Source of the DNA: Luteibaculum oceani
GTDB taxonomy: Bacteria > Bacteroidota > Bacteroidia > Flavobacteriales_D > Luteibaculaceae
Direction: 5' to 3'
NCBI RefSeq assembly: GCF_007995015.1
Contig: NZ_VORB01000002.1
Span: 273,347-337,346, forward strand
DNA: 64,000 bases
The translations under genes were made by a program, and so were the position numbers. Position 1 is the stretch's first letter; every line of letters begins with the position of its first letter. The notes beneath the pieces are model-generated. The model had not been told where the DNA came from. It did no database searches and saw only the letters and a list, made by a program, of their open reading frames with translations. This document shows, piece by piece, positions 36,840-45,410 of the stretch.

Positions 36840-39062
36840 ATGAAGTTGGGTAGACTAAGCTACCGGTCCCTTGGTAGCCGGTTAGTTGGATCGTACTTTT
36901 TGTTAATCATAGTGTTTTTAACCTGTGTGGGTTTCTTTGGTCTTATTCAAACCAACAAGACGGAAATTCAACGCTACGAGAATTCTCTCATATACATAGA
37001 AAATGACTACCTGGCCTTTAGTAGAGATATTCAGGATATGGTGCTCAATGGTTATACTGAGGAGAATTTTTTCAAGGGAAAGGGGCGTCAGTTTAACTGG
37101 ATTTTGGACAGACATTATGAAAAAATGCAGCGACGCATTTTTCAAATCGAAAAACTAAATCTAGAATTAGGACTGGACATTGGGGATAAGTTGGAGGAAT
37201 TAAATGCCTTTAATGATTCGATATTCAAAGATTTAAAAATTTTAAAGGAGCTGCTGCTTCAAAGAGGATTTCAGGATAACGGATTAGTGGGTGAAATGCG
37301 TAATTACGCCCACCAAATTGAAGATAACGCATATATATCTCCCAAAGATTTGTTGTCCCTCAGGAGACACGAAAAAGATTATCTACTTCGCGGGGATACG
37401 GTATACCAAACCAAGTTTAATAAACTGATTGAATCCATAAATCAAAAATACATTCTAGAGGAAAGAGCATCGCTTACCGTAAATCGCTATGCCGAGCTTT
37501 TTAATAAAGTGGTTGCTCTTGATATGGCACTTGGCGTTAAATTTAATCAAGGGGTGTACCACCGAGTGGTAAATACCATAGAATCACTGCGGGCAGATTT
37601 AGCGGAGGTAATTGGGATCTCGCGAAGTAAAATTGAGGAAAAGAATAAGATCAACAAGAATCTTTTAGCTCTTGTAATTGGTCTGGGCCTTTCAGCATTG
37701 GTACTGTTCAGTTTTATCATGTCTGATATCCTTTCCAAGGATTTAAATCGACTGAGTTTTAAAATGTCGGGGTTTGTGGACAACGGGTTCAAATACGATG
37801 AGAGTGAATCTCCTATCAATCCTACAATTTTAGAAGTTGAAAAAATCAATAAAAAGTTCGACCAACTAGCTCAACGATTTCAACAAATGTTGAAAGAATT
37901 AGAAGAGGCAAAGGAAAAAGCCGAGCAAGTCTCGAATTATAAATCCATGTTTCTGGCCAACATGAGCCACGAAATCAGAACTCCTCTTAATGGAATAGTT
38001 GGGATGGTTCACATAATGAAAAAGGAGAATCTTACCGAATCACAGCAACGGTATATGGATGTTATTTCCTTTTCTGCGGACCATTTGCTCTCGTTGGTAA
38101 ATATGATTTTGGATTATTCCAAAATCGATGCAGGGAAAATGGAATTGGACCACGTAGATTTTGATTTAAAATCGAATGTGGAACAAGTGGTGGGGATATT
38201 CCAGCCTACAGCAAATGAAAAGGGAATAAAACTAGAGTTAAACGACAATTTATCAGATGAATTTTGGGTAAGTGGTGATCACATAAGAATACATCAGGTA
38301 TTTATTAACCTAATAAACAACGCAATAAAGTTCACTAACGAAGGTAGGGTCGCGCTGAATATTAATTTGGTGGAAATAGTGGATAATCACGCTAACATTT
38401 TTATTTCCGTTGAGGATACAGGAATTGGTATTCCGGAACACAAAATATCGGGAATTCTCGATGCCTTTGAACAGAGTGATAAATCAACAACCCGGAAATT
38501 TGGAGGTACTGGACTGGGTTTAACCATTTCCAATCAGTTACTGGAGTTAATGGGGTCTTCGCTGCAAATTGAAAGTGAACCAGAGAAAGGTTCAAAATTT
38601 TCATTCTACTTAAAATTGGAATTGGCGGCCTCAAAGAAAATTACTGAAATAAGAAAAGCGGTTCAGAAGGAAACCAGAGGTGAAAAATTAAAGGTCTTAG
38701 TAGCTGAAGATAATTTTGTCAACCAAGAAGTAATTTCCATCATGTTGGATCAGTACAACTTTGATGTGAAAATGGTGGAAAACGGTAAAGAAGCTGTAAA
38801 AGAATTTGAGGTCAGCAATTACGATTTGCTACTTATTGACCTGCAAATGCCCGTTATGGATGGCTGGGAAGCTGTGAGCCAAATAAGGTCAAACAATAAA
38901 TACCAATCCAATCCGGTTCCTCTTATTGCGGTAACAGCTAATGCATTTTTATCGGATAGAGAAAAGGCTTTGGCCCATGGGTTTACCGATTTTATTGGAA
39001 AGCCGGTTCAACCAGACGAGCTAGAAAAAGCGCTAATAGGAGCTGAATTAATTTCTACCTAA
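36840..39062 (+). CDS. Hybrid sensor histidine kinase/response regulator
   Basis: 740 residues. Membrane helices at about 17-37 and 275-296 bracket a periplasmic helical sensor domain that contains RRHEKDYLLRGD, the motif of MCP-like four-helix sensors. Then come a HAMP-like linker, a coiled coil (345-365), His377 in MSHEIRTPLNG, a HATPase domain (NLINNAIKF, DTGIGIP, GTGLGLTIS) and a C-terminal receiver with Asp667 in LLIDLQMPVMDGW and KPVQPDE. It resembles tripartite stress sensors without an HPt module. The partner is unknown; the nearby receiver protein at 32.2 kb already has its own kinase. The stop interlocks with the small zinc-ribbon gene in CTAA. Confidence 0.93.
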   Translation: MKLGRLSYRSLGSRLVGSYFLLIIVFLTCVGFFGLIQTNKTEIQRYENSLIYIENDYLAFSRDIQDMVLNGYTEENFFKGKGRQFNWILDRHYEKMQRRIFQIEKLNLELGLDIGDKLEELNAFNDSIFKDLKILKELLLQRGFQDNGLVGEMRNYAHQIEDNAYISPKDLLSLRRHEKDYLLRGDTVYQTKFNKLIESINQKYILEERASLTVNRYAELFNKVVALDMALGVKFNQGVYHRVVNTIESLRADLAEVIGISRSKIEEKNKINKNLLALVIGLGLSALVLFSFIMSDILSKDLNRLSFKMSGFVDNGFKYDESESPINPTILEVEKINKKFDQLAQRFQQMLKELEEAKEKAEQVSNYKSMFLANMSHEIRTPLNGIVGMVHIMKKENLTESQQRYMDVISFSADHLLSLVNMILDYSKIDAGKMELDHVDFDLKSNVEQVVGIFQPTANEKGIKLELNDNLSDEFWVSGDHIRIHQVFINLINNAIKFTNEGRVALNINLVEIVDNHANIFISVEDTGIGIPEHKISGILDAFEQSDKSTTRKFGGTGLGLTISNQLLELMGSSLQIESEPEKGSKFSFYLKLELAASKKITEIRKAVQKETRGEKLKVLVAEDNFVNQEVISIMLDQYNFDVKMVENGKEAVKEFEVSNYDLLLIDLQMPVMDGWEAVSQIRSNNKYQSNPVPLIAVTANAFLSDREKALAHGFTDFIGKPVQPDELEKALIGAELIST

Positions 39063-39223
39063 AGAATAAAAAAGGCCAAGAATAGGAGCAGCAATAAAAT
39101 AGCAATTGCAGTGGTTCCCCACTTATTGCTTTTGCTAACAGCAAATTCATATTGACAAATCGGACAAACATCTAGGTTAGCGTCAATTTCCATCGCACAT
39201 GAGGGGCACTCCTTTTTTTTCAT
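39059..39223 (-). CDS. 54-residue zinc-ribbon membrane protein
   Basis: A small gene easily missed. The translation begins MKKKECPSCAMEIDANLDVC and continues with PICQYEFAVSKSNKWG, then a single hydrophobic helix (about 36-54, TTAIAILLLLLFLAFFIL). Cys6/Cys9 and Cys20/Cys23 form a classic zinc ribbon (CPSC and CPIC). The ATG overlaps the stop of the upstream lipoprotein gene as ATGA and its own stop overlaps the hybrid-kinase stop as CTAA; both overlaps are typical of real neighbours. It is the third gene of a ppiB-lipoprotein-ribbon operon. Function unknown; zinc-ribbon tail-anchored proteins are often membrane adaptors. Confidence 0.85.
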   Translation of the reverse strand: MKKKECPSCAMEIDANLDVCPICQYEFAVSKSNKWGTTAIAILLLLLFLAFFIL

Positions 39224-39753
39224 TGGTGGATTGTGCTATCGGGTTGGTTAAAGCTGCTTTTTAGGACCAAAACGTCGTCTACAATTTCATTGTAAATGGT
39301 CATAGAAAGGTTGTAGTGTTTTAATTTCCAGCCGTTGTCAACCGAATATTCCATAACCCCGCTACCCCTGCAATCTTTCATCCAGGTATCCAATTGTTCG
39401 TCGAACCATGCAATGGTGTGGTCTTGATTAAAATTCCAGTAACGTGCTACAGGTTCAAAAGCCCATGCCTTTCCACGGTCAAAATATGGCTTTGAGAAGG
39501 AATAAAACATTTCCTTACTCCATCTCTCCGAGGAATCAGTTCCAAGGAAAACAAAGTCTTCGCTACAAACTGAAAAATAAGACTCCAGGTCTGCATTGGC
39601 TGCATCCAAATGCCATTTATTAATTGTGGAATCTAAATAAGCAATTTGCCGGGCCGTCTGTTCGTCCGAATACGAAACAGTACTTTCATCACCATTCTGA
39701 CAGGACCAAAGCAGTCCCGTCAGAAGAATGAATATTATTTTAGTTATTCTCAT
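39220..39753 (-). CDS. SnoaL/NTF2-like lipoprotein
   Basis: 177 residues from the ATG at 39753, with lipobox LLWSC (lipid Cys about 18). An in-frame extension to 39798 lies inside ppiB and is rejected. The mature part (YLDSTINKWHLDAANADLES, then EDFVFLGTDSSERWSKEMF and strand-rich remainder) fits the SnoaL-like domain that senses or binds small molecules. It overlaps ppiB by 14 bases upstream and the zinc-ribbon gene by 4 bases downstream, so all three are co-translated. The partners suggest an envelope-maintenance role, which is inference. Confidence 0.85.
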   Translation of the reverse strand: MRITKIIFILLTGLLWSCQNGDESTVSYSDEQTARQIAYLDSTINKWHLDAANADLESYFSVCSEDFVFLGTDSSERWSKEMFYSFSKPYFDRGKAWAFEPVARYWNFNQDHTIAWFDEQLDTWMKDCRGSGVMEYSVDNGWKLKHYNLSMTIYNEIVDDVLVLKSSFNQPDSTIHQ

Positions 39754-40177
39754 GGATGTCGATTTGGAGAATTTTATCTCCCATTCTAATGTCATCAATA
39801 ATGTCGGCGCCTTCTACCACTTTTCCAAAACAAGTATGGTTACGATCTAGGTGTGCGGTATTTGTTCTTGAATGACAAATGAAAAATTGTGAACCTCCGG
39901 TGTTTCTTCCCGCATGCGCCATGCTCAATACTCCTCTATCGTGGTATTGATTTTCTCCGTCTAATTCACAGTCAATGCTATAACCAGGTCCGCCTGCACC
40001 AGTACCATCTGGACAGCCCCCTTGGATTACAAAATCTGGGATTACTCTATGGAATGTAAGTCCGTTGTAGAATCCATCTTTGCTTAATTTCACGAAGTTG
40101 GCCACTGTTTTAGGGGCATCTTTTTCGTAAAACTCCACTTTCATGTCACCTTTTTCGGTCTTTATTGTTGCTTTCAT
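39740..40177 (-). CDS. ppiB: Cyclophilin-type peptidyl-prolyl cis-trans isomerase (PpiB-like)
   Basis: 145 residues, single cyclophilin domain, no signal, hence cytoplasmic. Active-site motifs are complete: FHRVIPDFVIQGG, GSQFFI and HLDRNHTCFGKV. The start is ATG at 40177 (MKATIKTEKG), not 40195. It catalyses proline isomerisation during folding. A TAGCTTTG box at 40200-40193 predicts a leader of about 12 bases. It heads the three-gene operon with the lipoprotein and zinc-ribbon genes. Confidence 0.93.
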   Translation of the reverse strand: MKATIKTEKGDMKVEFYEKDAPKTVANFVKLSKDGFYNGLTFHRVIPDFVIQGGCPDGTGAGGPGYSIDCELDGENQYHDRGVLSMAHAGRNTGGSQFFICHSRTNTAHLDRNHTCFGKVVEGADIIDDIRMGDKILQIDIHENN

Positions 40178-40192
40178 CTGAAAAAATTTCTG

Positions 40193-40200
40193 CAAAGCTA
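40193..40200 (-). promoter_or_regulatory. ppiB -7 promoter box, TAGCTTTG
   Basis: Exact TAnnTTTG on the minus strand, 15 bases before the ppiB ATG, in the short gap after the upstream oxidoreductase gene. Confidence 0.55.
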
Positions 40201-40225
40201 AGGGGATTAATTTAAAAACTACGCT

Positions 40226-40894
40226 TTAGTCGGACGTGTAATCCTTGGCGAGTTCAAATAGTTCGTCGGCCTCAAAAACAACGGTATCACAATTCAAGTC
40301 TGAAGCCTTTATCATTGATTTGGCAACTGTTTTGGCTGGAATTGCACGGTATTTTTTTAGATAGGGTATAAAAGCGATTAGCCAACTAAGTTTTGCGGCA
40401 AACTGTTCTCCCAATCTCTTTTCTTTTCTCTTACCAGAAAGCAACGAGGGACGAATTATAACACAATGCCTAAACTTCAGTTTTTTAATGGCTTGTTCTA
40501 ACTGCCCCTTAACACGGGTATAAAAAACATGAGAATTTTGGTGTGCTCCCAGCGAAGAAACAAGTACGTAATTCTCTACTCCTTTTTCAGCTGCAAGTTT
40601 TGCAAAGTTTAATTGGAAGTCGAAATCCACCTTATACTGCTCTTCTTTGGACCCAGCCTTCTTTATTGTAGTTCCAAGACAGGAAAAAAGCACGTCTCCA
40701 GAAATTTCTTCCTTAATGCTGTGTAGCATTTGAAAGTTGGTAGGGATAAACTCTAATTTATCACTATCCAAATCCACCTGATTTCTTCCGAAATATTTGA
40801 TTTTCTGATAGGTAGGGTTCTTAATCAGCAACTTAATGAGCTGTCGTCCCACTAATCCTGTCCCACCTATTACCAATGCCGTTTTAGCTTCCAT
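40226..40894 (-). CDS. NAD(P)-binding Rossmann-fold protein, HTATIP2/atypical-SDR type
   Basis: 222 residues. Starts MEAKTALVIGGTGLVGRQL, the GxxGxxG cofactor motif of atypical short-chain dehydrogenases. Then VLFSCLGTTIKKAGSKE, a Tyr/Lys-type segment YTRVKGQLEQ, and IIRPSLLSG, all typical of the oxidoreductase HTATIP2-like (YwnB-like) group. NADPH-linked; substrate unknown. The gene overlaps the 3' end of the upstream 166-aa gene by 11 bases, so the two are coupled. Confidence 0.88.
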   Translation of the reverse strand: MEAKTALVIGGTGLVGRQLIKLLIKNPTYQKIKYFGRNQVDLDSDKLEFIPTNFQMLHSIKEEISGDVLFSCLGTTIKKAGSKEEQYKVDFDFQLNFAKLAAEKGVENYVLVSSLGAHQNSHVFYTRVKGQLEQAIKKLKFRHCVIIRPSLLSGKRKEKRLGEQFAAKLSWLIAFIPYLKKYRAIPAKTVAKSMIKASDLNCDTVVFEADELFELAKDYTSD

Positions 40895-41384
40895 TACTCA
40901 AAGTTTTGAGTATTTCGTAAAGGTCACCCTCCACAGAAATACGCGCCCCCGCTTTAAGATGCTTGTATATTTCCAAAGCTCTATTGTCGGGTTGGAATTT
41001 TTTAAGCTCCTTAAAAATACTCAATTTATCTAGGTTGTCCTTAATTGCGGTAGAGAGCTGTTTAAAATTATAATCCATCCATTGCTTAAAATCCACCTCA
41101 CCTCTTAGCCCAATTATTATTGCCTCTTCTTTAAGGAAATGAATAGCGTACATGAGGTTTTCATCTAGGTGGTTGATGTAATTTATTTTGGATAAGCGTG
41201 ATTTCCAGACGCCTTGCGAGAAATCTAAAAGCATCTCCCCCATTTTTTTTGGCTGCTCCTTTTTAATAGTCTCCCACTCTTTTGCCTCTATGCCACTCAT
41301 TGCTAGATATTGTATGAATTCCTTCTCCAATCCATGGAGCTCTTTTAAACTTAAGATGGGAAAAAGGTGATTTTGGTCAGCCAT
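40884..41384 (-). CDS. DUF6495-like conserved Bacteroidota protein
   Basis: 166 residues, helical, no signal. The core (EFIQYLAMSGIEAKEWETIK to LLDFSQGVWKSRLSKINYIN) resembles the DUF6495 proteins of Bacteroidota as I remember them (a short 'elder' segment with E..F..FL..x.GI.A..W and a D.FSD..W motif). No catalytic residue is evident. It is the first gene of a pair with the Rossmann-fold protein, 11-base overlap, so a shared function is likely. Family call is moderate. Confidence 0.65.
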   Translation of the reverse strand: MADQNHLFPILSLKELHGLEKEFIQYLAMSGIEAKEWETIKKEQPKKMGEMLLDFSQGVWKSRLSKINYINHLDENLMYAIHFLKEEAIIIGLRGEVDFKQWMDYNFKQLSTAIKDNLDKLSIFKELKKFQPDNRALEIYKHLKAGARISVEGDLYEILKTLSNGS

Positions 41385-41483
41385 ATTTTACAGTAATCGA
41401 ATTGTTTTCGCTTATCAAGGGGCAAATATGGTCATTGTTCGTAATCTGAGAAAACGAGGGCAACACTTAGGTATTTTTAATAT

Positions 41484-42650
41484 ATGAAAGTGCGTAATTT
41501 CCTCAATTCATCTAGTCTTTCGATTTGGTTTTTGGCCATGTGGGCGGCTGTAATCATTGTTAGATTATTTGAAGCCATTTCTATTGTCGAGAGTGGTGCA
41601 ATTGGCAGTGTGTTCAACTTGTTTATTCTGAGTTTCTGGAATGATTTGTTGTTCGTTTTGTTAACTACGATCTTAATGGCAATACCCCTATTTTTAGTTG
41701 AATCATTGATCCCAAGGTTAAGCTCTAAGGTGCTTAGGTTTTTAGGGGTTTCATTAATACTGGTTGTTTCTCTTTGTACATTCTATTTTATTCGTAATCA
41801 CCAGTTTATTCACTTTACAGAAATTAGAGAATTAGGTGGTGAGACCTTAACTATTGCCGATTTCTTTAAACCAATTTTCACCTTCTATAACTTCGTTATC
41901 TTTTTCTTTGCTACTGCGGTTTTTTCCTTGCTTAGTCTCAGAAGAAGCAATTTTAGAAACGGTAAAGCACTGTTAACCTATGGCGCGATGACTGTGGTGC
42001 TAATGTTTGTGGTAGACAACCTAAATTCTAGGGCGGCAAGCTATTCTATGGCCGCTAACAAGGGTGTAGCCTTTGTTGAGAAGTCAGGTACAGCATTGCA
42101 CATGGTTGTTGAGACTTCAAAACAAAATGGAGTGGAATTACTTACCCAGAAAGCAAGTTTAGGAGATGGATTCTCAGATTTATCGGTTTTTTCTGAGAAT
42201 AAAACTGAAGACTTACCAACTCCAAGCATTAAAGGGAGTTTAGGAGAAGTTGACAACGAGATTATCGCTTACGTTAAGGAAAATAATTTGGCGGGAAAAT
42301 CCTCAGGATCGTTGTACAAACTATCGAGGGAAAAGGCCTATGACAAGAACTTTTTTGAGGCCGAGAAGCTTGCGAGATATCTTCTTTATCGGGAGTCGGA
42401 AAGTGCAGACTATAATTTAAATCTAACCCAAATATTAGCCTGGCAAAACAACTTTGCAGAAGCCATTGAACAAGGGGAAAAAACATTAATGCTTGCCCCG
42501 AATTATACCGATGCATACTTGGTTTTAGCTGATATTCATTATTGGAATGGAAATAAACCAAAAGCAATTCATATTTTAGATTCCGGAATCAAATTCGTAG
42601 ATAATCCGGAACCTCTGTATGACAAAAAGACCTTCCTCCTCAATAAGTAA
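41484..42650 (+). CDS. Polytopic membrane protein with C-terminal TPR-like domain
   Basis: 388 residues. Five hydrophobic segments fill residues 15-180 (for example WFLAMWAAVIIVRLFEAI and NFVIFFFATAVFSLLSL); residues 185-250 are a linker; 255-388 is a TPR-like helical region (NFAEAIEQGEKTLMLAPNYT, then DAYLVLADIHYWNGNKPKAI). The last repeat is closely similar to one in the next protein (LCLSDLFIWADNKPQALNT), so the repeat regions are homologous. The downstream YaiO-type gene starts 32 bases before this stop. I infer a trans-envelope pair in which the inner-membrane TPR talks to an outer-membrane TPR-barrel. Confidence 0.8.
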   Translation: MKVRNFLNSSSLSIWFLAMWAAVIIVRLFEAISIVESGAIGSVFNLFILSFWNDLLFVLLTTILMAIPLFLVESLIPRLSSKVLRFLGVSLILVVSLCTFYFIRNHQFIHFTEIRELGGETLTIADFFKPIFTFYNFVIFFFATAVFSLLSLRRSNFRNGKALLTYGAMTVVLMFVVDNLNSRAASYSMAANKGVAFVEKSGTALHMVVETSKQNGVELLTQKASLGDGFSDLSVFSENKTEDLPTPSIKGSLGEVDNEIIAYVKENNLAGKSSGSLYKLSREKAYDKNFFEAEKLARYLLYRESESADYNLNLTQILAWQNNFAEAIEQGEKTLMLAPNYTDAYLVLADIHYWNGNKPKAIHILDSGIKFVDNPEPLYDKKTFLLNK

Positions 42651-43935
42651 ATCTTGGAATCTAACTGTAGGACTTACGCTATGCTTTATAATCCTAGCAC
42701 TAACTGGGCTTAAAGCGCAAGATGGAAAAGACCGTTTAGCCAATAGGTATTTTGAGATTTCCAAAACTTATGCCTACGCCAAAACTTACGATTCGGCTTT
42801 TGTATATCTCAATCGCGCTTTAAACTTAAGTCCTAGCAATCTTGAAATGCGAACCTTTAAGGCTAGGTTACATGGTTTCACAGGTAATTTTGATGAGGGT
42901 ATTGAAGTAGCAAAGGGTGTGCTTCGAGATGATCACCGCTATGTACCTGCATACTTATGTCTATCCGACCTTTTTATTTGGGCTGATAATAAGCCCCAGG
43001 CTTTAAATACCGTTAAAAATGGCCTTTATTTCTCTGCGTCAAACGTGGAGCTTTTAGAGAAAAAGGCTTTGTTGGAGTACGAATTAGGTCAGGCTGCAGA
43101 ATCGGCAGAGACGGCTGAAAAATTACTTTATTACGATCCAAGTAATGACACGGGACAGAAACTAAGATCAAGTTTAAAAAAGGAGATTAAACGAAATGAC
43201 GCTGGGATAATCTACAATTTAGATTCTTATGAGAATATACTAGGAAACGCCAATGCCCTCTCCTACTACTACACACGAAAAACTGGGACAGGTCCACTTA
43301 CCATTCGTTTAAATCAAGCAATTCGTCAAGGAAAAACAGGGTTTCAATTAGAAGCCGACTGGTATCCACGACTAACCAAAAGGTCGTATCTGTACTTAAA
43401 TGCAGGATTTTCTGCCTCCGATCTATTTCCGCCACTTCGCTTGGGTGCAGAGTACTATTACAACTTCGAAAAAGCTTGGGAAGGGTCTATCGGGTTTAGA
43501 TATCTTCAGTTTAATCAAGAAATTAGACCAGTTCTACTTACTGGGCAATTGGGGAAGTATTTCGGAAGCAATTGGATTAGCGGTAGAATGTTCCTAGGGT
43601 TTACGGGGGTACCGAAAGTAACACGTTCGTACGTATTCTTATTCCGACACTATTATAAGAATCCAGAGCAATGGTTGGGGCTAACCGTTGCATTTGGGTT
43701 TGTTCCTGAAATCGGCACCTTCCAAAATACAACCAATATTGGTATTGATCCGGAGTCTGGACTTCCTATATACTTAAATAGAACTCGAAGAATTGGGGTT
43801 TCCTATCAGCAGCCGTTTAACAAGAGTTGGTGGGCAAGGTTAACTATTGGTGCCGGTCAGCAGGAAATGCAGGATTTTCCTGGGATCTACGATGACTTTT
43901 TCTGGGGTTCAATTCAAATAAACCACAGCTTTTAA
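42619..43935 (+). CDS. YaiO-type outer-membrane beta-barrel with N-terminal TPR
   Basis: 438 residues: signal peptide or signal anchor (about 14-34, ending LKAQ), four TPR-like repeats (about 38-185), a linker, then about 230 residues of beta strands ending in NHSF with an outer-membrane-type aromatic terminus. Motifs such as GFQLEADWYPRLTKRSYLYL and LRLGAEYYYNFEKAWEGSIG fit the YaiO family. TPR-plus-barrel layout recalls the polysaccharide exporters PgaA and PelB, but no glycosyltransferase is in this window. It overlaps the upstream membrane-TPR gene by 32 bases, and its stop interlocks with the convergent secreted protein gene in TTAA. Confidence 0.85.
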   Translation: MTKRPSSSISKSWNLTVGLTLCFIILALTGLKAQDGKDRLANRYFEISKTYAYAKTYDSAFVYLNRALNLSPSNLEMRTFKARLHGFTGNFDEGIEVAKGVLRDDHRYVPAYLCLSDLFIWADNKPQALNTVKNGLYFSASNVELLEKKALLEYELGQAAESAETAEKLLYYDPSNDTGQKLRSSLKKEIKRNDAGIIYNLDSYENILGNANALSYYYTRKTGTGPLTIRLNQAIRQGKTGFQLEADWYPRLTKRSYLYLNAGFSASDLFPPLRLGAEYYYNFEKAWEGSIGFRYLQFNQEIRPVLLTGQLGKYFGSNWISGRMFLGFTGVPKVTRSYVFLFRHYYKNPEQWLGLTVAFGFVPEIGTFQNTTNIGIDPESGLPIYLNRTRRIGVSYQQPFNKSWWARLTIGAGQQEMQDFPGIYDDFFWGSIQINHSF

Positions 43936-44738
43936 TACTCAATCAGATCACTGGATTTAAACCAAATTTGTCCAGATATACGACCACTTAAAAAGTTGAT
44001 GTTGTTATAGATTTCTTGAGTTACTTTCGAGTGGATTTCATCTGTAGTAGCTTCCTTTAGTTTATTAGCCATAAATGCAGGTTCTGTGCTGTACAAAACG
44101 AAAATTTCGAATGGTGACTCTTCCTCATAACCGGCAACATCAATAGCCTTTATACGGTTTCTAACAAAGTCTAGATCCACTTCGTGTCGGTACATGTGAA
44201 CGGCTATTCTGTTTGATATTTCCCCCATGAATCGCAGTCGTTTTACTCCTTCCGCAAAGTGTTTTCCCGGCCAACCTATGTAATGCGTAATGATTTTATC
44301 GGGTAGGTAGGATTTTAATTGTTTACAAAACCTTTTAAACTCCCTAAAATCATCTCCATTATCCCAGAATTCGAACTCAATAAATATCCCATCATATCCA
44401 ACTAAAAGATCCTTATATAGCAACAAGGACATGGGTTCATAAGAACTAGGGGAAACGACTGCATGGGGTGAAATTCCTGCTTGTTTTAACTTGTTTATTA
44501 AGGTATCGTTTAATGCAGGGAAATTTTCGAACCAAAATTTTGAAACATATAAATAAGCCGTATTGTAACCATCTGCATGCATGTAGCTAATAATGGAGTC
44601 TATTCCATCTACATTACATTCAAGATCCTCTATGCGATCAATCATTAAGCCTTTCTCCTGCCCCTTTATGGTCTTAAAAGGGCATAGCACCAAAAAAATA
44701 AAACCTATAATGATGGTGGAGAAGTAACTTTGTCTCAT
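43932..44738 (-). CDS. Secreted protein, possible TIM-barrel fold, unknown function
   Basis: 268 residues from the ATG at 44738 with a signal peptide (about 1-27, ending IKGQ). An in-frame TTG at 44744 would only add two residues. After the signal, alternating strands and helices with acidic strand ends (YDGIFIEFEFWDNGDDFREF, then IITHYIGWPGKHF, then RIAVHMYRHEVD) suggest a TIM-barrel similar to glycoside hydrolases, but no family motif is certain. It is convergent with the YaiO gene and divergent from the rluE-type gene; its ATG shares a CATG with that gene's ATG. Confidence 0.75.
   Translation of the reverse strand: MRQSYFSTIIIGFIFLVLCPFKTIKGQEKGLMIDRIEDLECNVDGIDSIISYMHADGYNTAYLYVSKFWFENFPALNDTLINKLKQAGISPHAVVSPSSYEPMSLLLYKDLLVGYDGIFIEFEFWDNGDDFREFKRFCKQLKSYLPDKIITHYIGWPGKHFAEGVKRLRFMGEISNRIAVHMYRHEVDLDFVRNRIKAIDVAGYEEESPFEIFVLYSTEPAFMANKLKEATTDEIHSKVTQEIYNNINFLSGRISGQIWFKSSDLIEY
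44725..44732 (+). promoter_or_regulatory. -7 promoter box, TAACTTTG, 4 bases before ATG
   Basis: Exact TAnnTTTG followed by TCTC and the rluE-type ATG at 44737. The box lies inside the signal-peptide coding part of the divergent secreted-protein gene. Confidence 0.6.
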
Positions 44739-45315
44739 GTTCAAATACTACGTGATAAATAAACCCTTTGATGTTTTAACGGGATTTACCTCCGAGAAAG
44801 GTGTGCGCAATTTAAGCGAGTTATTCAATTTTCCTAAGGATGTATATCCTGTTGGCAGGTTGGATAAAGATTCGGAAGGTTTACTTGTTTTAACCAACGA
44901 TCCTAGTTTGAATAAATTGTTATTGGATTCTCCAAAGTCCCCCAAGAAAGAGTACACTGTGCAAGTGGATGGAGCGATGACCTATGATGCTGTCAACCTA
45001 CTAAAAAAAGGAGTAACTATCCGGATAAAGGGTCGGGAATATTTGGTTACAGCCAAAGGTGCAGAACTTACTTCAGAACCCGATTGGATATGGGAACGAA
45101 ATCCACCCGTAAGATTCAGAAAAGCTATTCCCACCTCCTGGCTTAAAATTGAACTAAATCAGGGGAAAAACCGGCAAGTAAGAAGAATGACAGCGGCAGT
45201 GGGACATCCAACACTGAGGTTGATTAGATCTGCCATTGGAAATTTAAGAATCGAAGATGTAAATACTACGACAGAATTTAGCAAAAAGGATCTTTTAAAT
45301 GCGCTAGGCATTTAA
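44737..45315 (+). CDS. 23S rRNA pseudouridine synthase, RluE/RsuA type
   Basis: 192 residues without an S4 domain. The N-terminus MFKYYVINKPFDVLTGF is the typical family start; the catalytic Asp sits in PVGRLDKDSEGLLVLTND; a basic C-terminal segment WLKIELNQGKNRQVRRM is also typical. It isomerises uridine in large-subunit rRNA (RluE acts near U2457); the specific position is inferred from domain layout. The ATG overlaps the start codon of the divergent secreted-protein gene in CATG (44736-44739), and the transcript is predicted to be leaderless. Confidence 0.9.
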   Translation: MFKYYVINKPFDVLTGFTSEKGVRNLSELFNFPKDVYPVGRLDKDSEGLLVLTNDPSLNKLLLDSPKSPKKEYTVQVDGAMTYDAVNLLKKGVTIRIKGREYLVTAKGAELTSEPDWIWERNPPVRFRKAIPTSWLKIELNQGKNRQVRRMTAAVGHPTLRLIRSAIGNLRIEDVNTTTEFSKKDLLNALGI

Positions 45316-45410
45316 GTTATGCATCCATTTCAACCAAATTAAATTGGGATTTATCGAATTATGCATATATTTTAACTAGTCATTCGTTATCTAAGTTAAA
45401 ATATCTACCT

